From: Sulfurimonas hydrogeniphila
GTDB taxonomy: Bacteria > Campylobacterota > Campylobacteria > Campylobacterales > Sulfurimonadaceae
Assembly (NCBI RefSeq): GCF_009068765.1
Contig: NZ_CP035534.1
Location: 930,001 to 994,000, forward strand
Length of the DNA stretch: 64,000 nucleotides
Reading direction: 5' to 3'
The notes under the pieces were generated by a model. The model made no database searches. It saw only the letters and a program-made list of their open reading frames with translations, and was not told where the DNA came from. Below, piece after piece: positions 17,419 through 26,840 of the stretch; position 1 is the first letter of the stretch; each line of letters starts with the position of its first letter. A program made the position numbers and the translations under genes.

Positions 17419-18675
17419 TTATCTTCTTGCTCTGCTTCTGTTGGCATTTGAGCCGCGGGAGTTTCCTCTTGGCTTGTTTCTTGAGCCTCGGTTTCCACCC
17501 ATATTGATAGGTTCCGCTTTGATGCTCGGATCGGGTTTAAAACCTTTGAGCCATACCTTTTGTATATCTTTTTTTATCAGCTTTTCTATATTGCCTAAAA
17601 ACTCATCTTCATCAACACAGACAAGGCTGATTGCCTCACCTTTATTGCCTGCACGGCCGGTTCGTCCGATGCGATGTACATAATCTTCGCTGACATTAGG
17701 CAGTTCAAAGTTAACGACATGAGGCAGCTGGTCGATGTCAATACCGCGGGCTGCAATATCTGTAGCTACCAAAACTCTCACATCTCCTTTTTTGAAATCA
17801 GCAAGCGCTTTTGTTCGTGCATTTTGGCTTTTGTTTCCATGAATGGCAACTGATGAAATACCCTCTTTTTCAAGCTGTCCGCTGAGTTTGTTTGCGCCGT
17901 GCTTGGTACGGGTAAAAACAAGAACCTGCTGCCATTTTCCCTCATGTATAAGATGGGTTAAGAGTTCTCTTTTTCTTGTCTTGTCAACAGGATAGACACT
18001 CTGCGCTACACTGGTGTTTGACTCGTTTGTGCGGGCTACTTCTATAAGCGTAGGAGATCTTAAAAACTGGTTTGAGAGTTTTTTAATGGCATCGGAATAG
18101 GTTGCAGAAAAAAGCAGGGTTTGTCGTTCGCTTGGAATAATGTTGACAATTTTTTTAATGTCGTTGACAAAACCCATATCGAGCATTCTGTCCGCTTCAT
18201 CTAGTACCAAAAACTCTATTTCTCTCAAATCGATTGTTTTTTGGGAAATATGGTCAAGCAGACGTCCCGGTGTTGCAATGACAATATCAATGCCTTTTCG
18301 CAGTTGTGTAATCTGCGGGTTAATCTTTACACCGCCAAAAATAACAGTTGATTTAAAAGGGGTATGTTTGGCATACAATGCGACATTTTCGGCAACCTGC
18401 AGTGCAAGCTCACGTGTCGGCGTCAAAATAAGTGCACGGACTTTATGCTTTTGCTTTGAAGATTTTTTGCGTGAAAGCAACTCCAAAAGAGGCAGTGTAA
18501 AACCTGCGGTTTTTCCTGTTCCTGTCTGTGCACCTGCCAAAATATCTTTTTTTTGTAAAATGACGGGAATCGCCTTTGCCTGAATGGGTGTAGGTATATC
18601 ATACCCTTGTTCTTTGACAGCTTTTAAAATCGGCGCTGAAAGACCGAGTGAATTAAATGTAATTTCTTTTTGAAT
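17419..18675 (-). CDS. rhlE: DEAD-box RNA helicase RhlE, apparently using an ATT start
   Basis: About 418 residues. Motifs: Q motif (FNSLGL..PTPIQ), Walker [20 protein letters not shown], and [10 protein letters not shown]; the tail is basic and Gly/Arg/Asn-rich. The first standard start in frame is a TTG at 18540, but that removes the Q motif. Upstream, the frame continues to a TAG just before GAAAAAACG, with no ATG, GTG or TTG in between. An ATT at 18675, 7 bp after an AGGA site, is the best start; a second ATT at 18663 matches the usual RhlE N-terminus. RhlE unwinds RNA in ribosome assembly and decay. Confidence 0.85.
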   Translation of the reverse strand: MQKEITFNSLGLSAPILKAVKEQGYDIPTPIQAKAIPVILQKKDILAGAQTGTGKTAGFTLPLLELLSRKKSSKQKHKVRALILTPTRELALQVAENVALYAKHTPFKSTVIFGGVKINPQITQLRKGIDIVIATPGRLLDHISQKTIDLREIEFLVLDEADRMLDMGFVNDIKKIVNIIPSERQTLLFSATYSDAIKKLSNQFLRSPTLIEVARTNESNTSVAQSVYPVDKTRKRELLTHLIHEGKWQQVLVFTRTKHGANKLSGQLEKEGISSVAIHGNKSQNARTKALADFKKGDVRVLVATDIAARGIDIDQLPHVVNFELPNVSEDYVHRIGRTGRAGNKGEAISLVCVDEDEFLGNIEKLIKKDIQKVWLKGFKPDPSIKAEPINMGGNRGSRNKPRGNSRGSNANRSRARR

Positions 18676-18784
18676 CGTTTTTTCCTAATGAAGACTTAAA
18701 CAAGTCTTTTGTTTATTCTTCTATAATAGCATAATTTATGGCATTTGTGGGTATAATTTCAAAAATACTTTTATAGGACACCAA

Positions 18785-19522
18785 ATGCCTGCTGAGACCA
18801 TTGCCATTAAACCAAACAACCATCGTATTTATCCCTGCCCGGATGATAAAAAAACAGAACTTTTAAATAAAATTATAGAAGAAAACAAGAATGAAGATAT
18901 TTTAATTGTTTGTGCAAGCAATTCTCAAGCACTTAAAGAAGAGCTGGACAATAAAGAGATTCCGGTCATAGAAGACAGAGAACTTGTAAAAAACAAAGAT
19001 TTGACCTGTGGTTTTTTGATCAGTTATGATATGCCGATCAAAGCCATCGTCTATATAGCAAGAGTGTCAAAAGCTACACACAAGGCCGTAATGCTGTTGG
19101 ATGAGAGTGAGCAAAAAGCCCTGCATGCTATAGAAACTTTGCTTGGACGTGCCATTAAACAAGAAACAGTTGAAGGTTTTGCATATCCGCAAAAAGAATC
19201 TAAAGATTCAGATGAACCAAAAAGAAAAAAACTCTCAAAAGATGAGATAAGAGAAGTTGCTAAAAAACGGTATGAAAGTTCTACACAGGAAAAGCCGAAG
19301 TTTGACAAGCCAAAAGGTGATTTTACAAAGGATGATGAAAAAGAGAACAAATGGGCAAAAAAGAAAAAAGTACCCAACAAGTTTTTAGGCAAAGATGAAA
19401 ACGGCAAAGCAAAATTTTCAGGAAAAAGCGGCGAGCGTAATCACCGTTATGACGGGAAGCCAAGAGAAAAGCTTACAGGGAAAAAAATAAGCATTCAAGC
19501 CCGCAAACCAAAAGATACATAA
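18785..19522 (+). CDS. Stand-alone degenerate helicase C-terminal (RecA2-like) domain with basic tail
   Basis: 245 residues. Residues about 10-135 follow the layout of a DEAD-box helicase second domain: the YPCPDDKKTELLNKII entry, LIVCASNSQALKEEL where motif IV would be, and LDESEQKALHAIETLLGRAI at the end. There is no ATPase domain, and motif VI is lost (YIARVSKATHK in place of HRIGRTGR). The remaining 110 residues are Lys/Arg-rich and low complexity. ATP hydrolysis is not possible; RNA binding or an accessory role to RhlE is an inference. It diverges from rhlE, with a TATAAT box at 18752-18757. Confidence 0.6.
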   Translation: MPAETIAIKPNNHRIYPCPDDKKTELLNKIIEENKNEDILIVCASNSQALKEELDNKEIPVIEDRELVKNKDLTCGFLISYDMPIKAIVYIARVSKATHKAVMLLDESEQKALHAIETLLGRAIKQETVEGFAYPQKESKDSDEPKRKKLSKDEIREVAKKRYESSTQEKPKFDKPKGDFTKDDEKENKWAKKKKVPNKFLGKDENGKAKFSGKSGERNHRYDGKPREKLTGKKISIQARKPKDT

Positions 19523-19538
19523 AGGCATTAGTTTGACG

Positions 19539-20582
19539 CTAACGGGAAAGAATTTCTGCCACTCTTTGAGAACTCCCATGCTGCAGATATTCTCTTAAAG
19601 ATTGGGAATTTTGTAAAAATTTCTCTCTGTCATACTCTTTATAAGCATTTAAAAGATTTTCTACAGTCACATCCTTCTGAATAAACTCAGGATGCAGTGC
19701 CTCCTTTTTATACTGTGAAAACATAATATTCCCAAGACCAAGATAATCCAGTTTCACAAGTCTGCTTGCTAGAAAATAATCAAACGGTTTTGCAATGTAA
19801 CTCAAAACAAAAGGCACACCTATGAGTGCCGCTTCAAGTGTAGCCGTTCCACTGCAGATAAAAGCAAAATCTGCATTGTAAAGGGCGTTATGCGGTTCAT
19901 GCGTGATGTCAAAATCACTTATATCTCCATATAATGACTTGATGTCTGTCTGGGAAAAATGCTCAGGTATAACCAGTGTTGCCTTTACATGTAAGTGCTG
20001 CACAAGTTCCCTAAAAACAGGCATGAGTTTTGTAATTTCACCTTTTCGACTGCCGGGCATAAACACGACATTTTGTACTTCGTCCCTGAGGGATTCTTTA
20101 AAGTGTGTAATTTGGTCAAGTAATGGATGCCCGACATATTCTATAGGAGCTTCTTTTGGATAGTAACTCGGCTCAAAAGGTAAAATAGAGCATAACCTGT
20201 CTATAGTTTTGGCAAGCACGGGAATGCGTTTTTTCTTCCAGGCCCAGGCTTGGGGCAGTATATAGTAGATTATCTTTTTTTGCGGGTATCTTTTTTTGAT
20301 TTTTTTTGCCAGAGGCAGGTTGAAGCCGGAAGAGTCTATCAGCAGTATTTTATCCGCCTCTTTTGCAAGTTCTGTCATTTCGTCTGCAAGTTTGAAAAAG
20401 AACCGTAATTTTTTCAAAGCATCCACAAAACCCATAATAGCAAGGCTTCTCAAATCCACAATGGGCTCTCCCAGATTTTTATCAAAGATACCTATAAATT
20501 CAACATCATCGGCCAACTCTTTTTGTAATGATCTGAGATGCATATTTGCAGAGTGTTCGAGTGCTGATACAAGAATTTTCAT
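19539..20582 (-). CDS. lpxB: Lipid-A-disaccharide synthase LpxB
   Basis: 347 residues, close to the short LpxB proteins of Campylobacterota. Recognisable motifs are SALEHSANMH at the start, VDALKKLRFFF, the SSGFNLPLAKK segment, PQAWAWKKKR, VGHPLLDQ, FMPGSRKGEI and CSGTATLEAALIGVPFV. It joins UDP-2,3-diacylglucosamine and lipid X to make the lipid A disaccharide at the inner face of the cytoplasmic membrane. It is a stand-alone gene here, convergent with the helicase-domain gene. Confidence 0.95.
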   Translation of the reverse strand: MKILVSALEHSANMHLRSLQKELADDVEFIGIFDKNLGEPIVDLRSLAIMGFVDALKKLRFFFKLADEMTELAKEADKILLIDSSGFNLPLAKKIKKRYPQKKIIYYILPQAWAWKKKRIPVLAKTIDRLCSILPFEPSYYPKEAPIEYVGHPLLDQITHFKESLRDEVQNVVFMPGSRKGEITKLMPVFRELVQHLHVKATLVIPEHFSQTDIKSLYGDISDFDITHEPHNALYNADFAFICSGTATLEAALIGVPFVLSYIAKPFDYFLASRLVKLDYLGLGNIMFSQYKKEALHPEFIQKDVTVENLLNAYKEYDREKFLQNSQSLREYLQHGSSQRVAEILSR

Positions 20583-20637
20583 GAGTTTTAAGCCTTAATA
20601 ATTTATAATACGGACATTATATCAAAGGTGGTCTGAA

Positions 20638-21852
20638 ATGCTTATATCAAATGCCGTAGTGTGTGACGTAAACGGAGAAAGAAATGTCGATGTACAGATA
20701 CAAGACGGTGTGATTGTCGCCATAGGTGAAAATTTGCAGGATGAAAATGTTATAGATGCCCAAGGTGCCTATCTGTTGCCGAGTCTTATAGATACCAATG
20801 TAAGAGTGCTGGATTCTTCTTTAAATGCAAAAAATATAAAAACACTTGCGAAAGAGGCAAGAAAAGGCGGAGTAGGGCATATTGTATTAAATGCCGATGC
20901 AACACCTGCTATTGACAATGAAGTTGTTTTGGAATTTGCACAAAACGGTGTCAAAGATATCAAGGGCGTAAAGATTGATTTTATGCTGAACGCTTTAAAA
21001 GAAGATATGGCGCTTTCAAATATCGCGATTTTATTAAAAAAAGGTGTTGTGGCCCCTTATATGAGCACGATAGCAAAAAACAATATTGCTATTAAAATAG
21101 CAGAATATGTCAAGATGTATGACGTAACACTCTTTTGCAAGCCTGAGGACAACTCTTTGATTAATGCCGGTGTAATGCTTGAAGGAGATGTCAGCTCAAA
21201 ACTCGGACTGGCAGGAATTCCTGAGCTGAGTGAAGTATTACATGTATCACGAATGATAGAAATAGCAAGATATTTCAATATTAAAATACTCTTTAAGTCC
21301 ATTGCCTCACCTCGTTCTATAGAGCTTATCACTAAGGCAAAAAAAGAGGGTGTCCATGTAAGCTGTGAAGTCTCCGTACATCACTTGATTTATTCCGATG
21401 AAGCCTGTGAAGGTTTTAATACAACGGCAAAACTCAATCCTCCTTTAGCAAGCAGGGAAGATGTCATTCTTTTGCAAAATGCTTTAAAAAATGGTGATAT
21501 TGATGTTCTGAGTGTTTTGCATCAGCCAAATTCACCTGTAAATAAAGAAGTGGCGTTCTTTGATGCGGCCTATGGATGTGAAGCACTTGAAGATGCACTT
21601 TCGATTTATTATACAAAACTGGTAAAATCAGGGATGATCTCTATGAGCGAATTAGTAAAATTGACTGTACAAAATCCTGCCAAATGTATCAATACGAAAG
21701 CAGGAATTATAGAGGTAGGACAAAATGCAGCAGACATTGTGCTTTTTGACACAAATGAAAAAAAAGTTATCCACAATGCCCAGTCGCTTTATAACGGCGA
21801 AGCACTTTTTGGAACTGCTATTCCAATGCCGGAAGAGAGTGATAAAAAGTAA
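20638..21852 (+). CDS. Dihydroorotase-like protein lacking metal ligands (PyrX type)
   Basis: 404 residues of the amidohydrolase family, type I dihydroorotase group: CEVSVHHLIYSDE, KLNPPLASREDV and DIVLFD are intact landmarks. The metal-binding HxH of active enzymes is replaced (LIDTNVRVLD, with Asn54 and Arg56), and the late TDHAPH motif reads SVLHQPNS. This resembles the inactive PyrC' (PyrX) proteins that stabilise aspartate transcarbamoylase. It is therefore probably structural in pyrimidine synthesis, with the active dihydroorotase elsewhere. No pyrB is adjacent. Confidence 0.8.
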   Translation: MLISNAVVCDVNGERNVDVQIQDGVIVAIGENLQDENVIDAQGAYLLPSLIDTNVRVLDSSLNAKNIKTLAKEARKGGVGHIVLNADATPAIDNEVVLEFAQNGVKDIKGVKIDFMLNALKEDMALSNIAILLKKGVVAPYMSTIAKNNIAIKIAEYVKMYDVTLFCKPEDNSLINAGVMLEGDVSSKLGLAGIPELSEVLHVSRMIEIARYFNIKILFKSIASPRSIELITKAKKEGVHVSCEVSVHHLIYSDEACEGFNTTAKLNPPLASREDVILLQNALKNGDIDVLSVLHQPNSPVNKEVAFFDAAYGCEALEDALSIYYTKLVKSGMISMSELVKLTVQNPAKCINTKAGIIEVGQNAADIVLFDTNEKKVIHNAQSLYNGEALFGTAIPMPEESDKK

Positions 21853-21861
21853 CAACAGTCG

Positions 21862-21910
21862 GCACTGAAGTACCGATTCCGAAGTCTTTTTGGAACCCGT
21901 ACTTCAGTGC
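21862..21910. repeat. Repeat-core hairpin between the convergent pyrX-like and tgt genes
   Basis: GCACTGAAGTACCGATTCC (21862-21880) faces GGAACCCGTACTTCAGTGC (21892-21910); the two arms are reverse complements except at two positions, with an 11-base loop containing TTTTT. The right arm is the core of the dispersed repeat found at 785-920, 35956-36019 and 42779-42830. Its position between converging genes suggests use as a two-way terminator. Confidence 0.65.
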
Positions 21911-21946
21911 GGGCTGAATTGCTTTTATGTTTAAATTACTTGAAAA

Positions 21947-23080
<1,134 letters not shown>

Positions 23081-23107
23081 TTAAAATTTTGTGAAATTAT
23101 AGCTAAT

Positions 23108-24259
23108 TTATGTCAGTAAAATATAGGTGATATCATCTTCTTGTATTTCTATCTTTTTTTGATACAAATTTTCAAATTCCTCAACACTGTTTGCCTGCAT
23201 AAAATCTTCTGCAATATATGCATTATAACTCTCTTGTGAATTATGAACCGTGTTCTCATTCAAACCGTCACTGTAGAGAATCATTTTTTTAAGTTTTTGT
23301 ATATCCAGTGTGTCAACAGTAAATTTTTTTGTATAGGATGCCAGAGGAGTATTGTTGGATTTGAGTTTGCATACTTCATCGGTATCGAGCATATAGAGTA
23401 GAGGAGGCATAGAAAAAATCGCATAACTCAGGGTATTGTGCTTAAAATGTAAAAAATGCGCACAAAGTACTTCATATTTTAGTAAATTTGGTCGTATAAA
23501 CTTCACTAACGAGTTGAGTAATGTCTCAAGCGAAAACAGTTTTTTTTCTTCTTTTAGCAAATCAACAGAGTAGTTGACAAAAGAACTGCACAGCATTGCA
23601 GTCACAGAAGCAGAGATGCCTTTGCCCATACCGTCTACCAAAAAGATAAAATACTCATTTTCATTTAACTTTCGTATAATATAGCTGTCTCCGCTGAGCG
23701 TGTCTTTTGGCTTATAGACGGCTTTACATGTAAGTTTTAGAAGCCTGTTGTCCTCTTCCAAATCATTTTTTGTAATAATTTTTTCTTTTGCAAAAGTAAT
23801 ACCTTCCTGATAATTGCTGTATTTTATTTTTTGGTCCTGTTCTTTCATAATACATCTGTCAACTATGATGGATTTTACTGCCTGATTGAATATTGAGACT
23901 AAAGAAGAGACAGTAAAAGGTCGTTTTAAAAAGCTTGCAATATGCAGATCAATTGCTTCTTTGAGAATTTCAATACTTTGAAAAGAAGTTACCAGTACTA
24001 TTGGAACAGAAGTATCCACTTTGCGTATTTTTTTGCTCATTTGCAGTCCGTTGCATATCGGCATACTGTATCTGGTAATAACAATATCTATTTCATTTTT
24101 TTGAAAGCTGTTAAAACCTTCTAGACCGTTTTTGGCACAATATACATTTTTGAACATATCGGTAAAAATGTTTTTATATATCTGTATCGTTTTTGTATCG
24201 TTTTCAACACATAATATATTTAAAGTTTTATATATGTCTGATATATAGTCATTCATCAA
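23108..24259 (-). CDS. Receiver-PP2C (SpoIIE-type) phosphatase with substituted phosphorylation site
   Basis: 383 residues. The receiver domain (about 10-125) keeps SFLKRPFT and a Val-Glu-Asn-Asp acidic region, but the acceptor aspartate is replaced by arginine (VITRYSMP, codon AGA). The C-terminal PP2C/SpoIIE domain (about 185-383) has GDSY, DGMGKG and YSDGLNEN motifs expected for metal-dependent phosphatase activity. Such proteins dephosphorylate STAS-domain antagonists in partner-switching pathways. The STAS gene lies directly upstream and overlaps by 4 bp, so the pair almost certainly works together. Control would have to be phosphorylation-independent. Confidence 0.82.
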   Translation of the reverse strand: MMNDYISDIYKTLNILCVENDTKTIQIYKNIFTDMFKNVYCAKNGLEGFNSFQKNEIDIVITRYSMPICNGLQMSKKIRKVDTSVPIVLVTSFQSIEILKEAIDLHIASFLKRPFTVSSLVSIFNQAVKSIIVDRCIMKEQDQKIKYSNYQEGITFAKEKIITKNDLEEDNRLLKLTCKAVYKPKDTLSGDSYIIRKLNENEYFIFLVDGMGKGISASVTAMLCSSFVNYSVDLLKEEKKLFSLETLLNSLVKFIRPNLLKYEVLCAHFLHFKHNTLSYAIFSMPPLLYMLDTDEVCKLKSNNTPLASYTKKFTVDTLDIQKLKKMILYSDGLNENTVHNSQESYNAYIAEDFMQANSVEEFENLYQKKIEIQEDDITYILLT

Positions 24260-24558
24260 TGCGCGGAGAGTTTTTTTACATTCAATAAAGGAACCAGATT
24301 CAAATCATCCAAAAGTTCATGCAAACCTTCATTTTGTATGTGTACCTCAAGATTTATCCCGTCGTCCACGAGTTTACACAGGTATCCTATAATAGAGGAG
24401 GTAATGGAGATGGATTCCAAAATGAGAATTTTTATATATTTTATATCCGGAGAATTGTCAATCATCTTTTCAATTTCGTTTTTTATTTCTTCATAATGGC
24501 TTATAGCCTTGATATTGCCTTTTACAGTTATAGTATTTAATGATGATGAAATTTCCAT
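24256..24558 (-). CDS. STAS-domain anti-anti-sigma-like protein
   Basis: 100 residues matching a single STAS domain: N-terminal strands (TITVKGNIKAISHYEEI), a central hydrophobic strand (IKILILESISI) and the helix start TSSIIGYLCKL that usually bears the phosphorylated serine. It is the probable substrate of the PP2C phosphatase encoded next to it (ATGA overlap). The cognate serine kinase and final target are not in this window. Confidence 0.75.
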   Translation of the reverse strand: MEISSSLNTITVKGNIKAISHYEEIKNEIEKMIDNSPDIKYIKILILESISITSSIIGYLCKLVDDGINLEVHIQNEGLHELLDDLNLVPLLNVKKLSAH

Positions 24559-24737
24559 TTTTAGCTCCAGTTTGCTTTTTATAAATAGTACGCCTCTATA
24601 TATTAAGAATTGCTTAATCTTGCGATTTAAAATAGCAAATAATTATAAAATGTCACTAATCAGATATTTGCAATGCTATTAGAGACTTCTAAGCCCATTT
24701 ATTATAGAATTGTAAAAATATTTTTAAAGGTGAGTGA

Positions 24738-25304
24738 ATGGCAACAATCGGTATGAGTGATATCAAAAAAAATGTGCGTCTGATAGTAGGGGAAGTTCCG
24801 TATAAAGTAGTAGAGTTCCAACATGTAAAACCGGGGAAAGGGGCAGCATTTGTCCGTATGAAAATGAAAAGCTTTTTAAACGGTAAAGTAGTGGAAAAAA
24901 CAGTGCATGCGGGTGACAAGTTTGAAGTGCCTGTGATTGAATACAAAACAATGCAGTACCTGTATGATGACGGAGAGATGTATCAGTTTATGGATAATGA
25001 AACATATGATCAGCTTGGCTTGACATATGAGCAGTGTGATGATGCTTCTAAATGGTTTAAAGACGGTATCAACGTTGATATTGTGTTTTACAAAGGCAAG
25101 GCGATTTCTGTGCAGGCTCCGGAAGTAATGGAATTTGTTATCACAGAAACACCGCCGAATTTTAAAGGTGATACATCAAGCGGAAGCAAAAAACCTGCAA
25201 CACTCGAAAGCGGTGCTGTTGTTCAGGTACCGTATCATGTGCTAGAGGGTGATACTGTTAAAGTCAATACAGTTGACGGCGAGTATTTAGAAAAAGTTAA
25301 ATAA
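24738..25304 (+). CDS. efp: Translation elongation factor P
   Basis: 188 residues with the three OB-type domains of EF-P. It enters the ribosome between P and E sites to rescue stalls at polyproline. The tip loop reads HVKPGKGAAF, with a lysine at position 34, the position lysylated in E. coli. No epmA or epmB is nearby. The ATP-grasp gene follows after 30 bp on the same strand and is a possible, untested, modification enzyme. Confidence 0.97.
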   Translation: MATIGMSDIKKNVRLIVGEVPYKVVEFQHVKPGKGAAFVRMKMKSFLNGKVVEKTVHAGDKFEVPVIEYKTMQYLYDDGEMYQFMDNETYDQLGLTYEQCDDASKWFKDGINVDIVFYKGKAISVQAPEVMEFVITETPPNFKGDTSSGSKKPATLESGAVVQVPYHVLEGDTVKVNTVDGEYLEKVK

Positions 25305-25334
25305 TTTAACTTCACTGATTAAGGAATAAGCAGC

Positions 25335-26753
25335 ATGGGATTAAGCAATAAAGAGTTACCGAAATTAGGCCTTTTGTATATGGACTATGTCCTGAGATTT
25401 TTTGACCACTCCAATTTCAAAGGGTGGCCAAACAAAATAGAAACAGTGACATATCACTGGAAAAATGATAAAGAGAGATTTATTCAAGAGGTCAAAGACA
25501 AAAAAATTGATGTACTTATCGGCAATATTCCTGCTACTGCTTATGAGACATTTCGTGAAATTGCTCGAGCCTTGCCTCATGTGCGTTTTATTCCTTCTTT
25601 GGATACACAGTTTTCTAACAAATCAAAAGAGAATGTGACACGGTTTGCCTGGAAATATGACTTGCCGATTCCAAAGACCTATATTTACTACAATCATAAA
25701 AAAGCGGATGAAGCACTGAAAAAAGCAAAGTACCCTAAAATCATAAAAAAGTCCTACGGACCTTCAAATTACGGCGGTTATTTTGTGCATAAAGTCGACA
25801 GTTATGAGGAAGCAAAAGCACTTTTGGAAGAAAAAAGATATCATCCCGTTTATGTGCAGGATTTTGTGCCGATGGAGGCAGACATTCGTGTTATGCTCAT
25901 AGGGCATAAACCTGTATGTGCCTTTTGGCGTCGTGCGCCTGAGGGGGAATGGCTGACAAATACTTCCCAGGGCGGCAGTATGGATTATAATGATGTACCA
26001 AAATCCGTACTTGATTTGGCAGTAAAAGTCTCCAAGGCTGCAAAAGCAGAATACTGGGCCTGTGATGTGGCTTACGGTAAAGACGGGAAGGTCCGTATTT
26101 TAGAGTGTGCGACTGCATTTGCCGCTTTTCCTTATATAAGAGACTGGATCGGGGAATACCTGATGTGGCTTTTAAGCGAGGGAAGATTTAGAAAACCGCA
26201 TATTCCAATGTTTAACTGGGAAGAGCTGGGAAAAATCTCTCCGGATTTACTGCGAACAATGCGACACATTACTTTTGGTGAATATCGTGCAAGTTATGAC
26301 GGTGCCTACTTTGGTAAAAAGAAGAAAATGTATGGTGACAAAGAAGTTTATCTGCATGAACTGGATAAAAAGTATAAAATTTCTGCCGTCAAACCACGAT
26401 ACAGTGAGGAGTGGCCGAGTGAAAAATGGAATTATCAGGATAAACTCTCGCTTAAACCGTTGCGTTCTTTGAAGAAAGATTCGAATGTAGAAGTTCCAAA
26501 GCCTACGAAAGATGAATCACAGGAGTCTTTTAGTGATGAGGTGAAAATTACACAAGAAGAACTGAGTGATTTTTTAACATCTGTAAAAGGCATAGGGAAA
26601 AAGAAAGTAAAAAAAATAGTGGAACATTTTGGTGATGTGGATGAGGTAATTGGTGTATTGCATCAAAATCCGAATATGCTGACAGAAATAAAAGGCATTA
26701 CGGAGAAGCTTGTAAAAAAAATAAAAAAAGCATGGAAAAAGCTTCTTAAATAA
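25335..26753 (+). CDS. ATP-grasp protein with C-terminal helix-hairpin-helix domain
   Basis: 472 residues. Residues about 95-290 look like a RimK-type ATP-grasp ligase: PKIIKKSYGPSNYGGYF (phosphate-binding lysine and glycine loop), VQDFVPMEADIRVMLIG, and VRILECATAF, where the usual metal-binding Glu-x-Asn reads Glu-Cys-Ala. A charged linker is followed by two helix-hairpin-helix motifs (VKGIGKKKV, IKGITEKLV; about 405-472), normally nucleic-acid binding. I do not recognise a characterised relative. It lies 30 bp after efp and ends in a strong terminator. The substrate is unknown; peptide or protein ligation is the family's usual chemistry. Confidence 0.65.
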   Translation: MGLSNKELPKLGLLYMDYVLRFFDHSNFKGWPNKIETVTYHWKNDKERFIQEVKDKKIDVLIGNIPATAYETFREIARALPHVRFIPSLDTQFSNKSKENVTRFAWKYDLPIPKTYIYYNHKKADEALKKAKYPKIIKKSYGPSNYGGYFVHKVDSYEEAKALLEEKRYHPVYVQDFVPMEADIRVMLIGHKPVCAFWRRAPEGEWLTNTSQGGSMDYNDVPKSVLDLAVKVSKAAKAEYWACDVAYGKDGKVRILECATAFAAFPYIRDWIGEYLMWLLSEGRFRKPHIPMFNWEELGKISPDLLRTMRHITFGEYRASYDGAYFGKKKKMYGDKEVYLHELDKKYKISAVKPRYSEEWPSEKWNYQDKLSLKPLRSLKKDSNVEVPKPTKDESQESFSDEVKITQEELSDFLTSVKGIGKKKVKKIVEHFGDVDEVIGVLHQNPNMLTEIKGITEKLVKKIKKAWKKLLK

Positions 26754-26766
26754 GGAGCTTTTTTTC
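26736..26766 (+). terminator. Intrinsic terminator of the efp/ATP-grasp operon
   Basis: AAAAAGCTTCTTA (26736-26748) pairs with TAAGGAGCTTTTT (26751-26763) with a single T-G wobble, and the run of T continues to 26765. The stop codon of the ATP-grasp gene is inside the hairpin. The dnaE promoter (TATAAT at 26798-26803) follows, so dnaE is a separate transcript. Confidence 0.8.
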
Positions 26767-26840
26767 ATCTTCTTACCTCAAATTAAGTCATTTTAACTAT
26801 AATCACTCTATTCTTTACATACTAAAAAACGGAGTGATTT

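Noticed and set aside
17419-18540. RhlE starting at the TTG at 18540
   Set aside because: This start removes the Q motif and the PTPIQ helix that every DEAD-box helicase needs; the frame continues with conserved sequence upstream.
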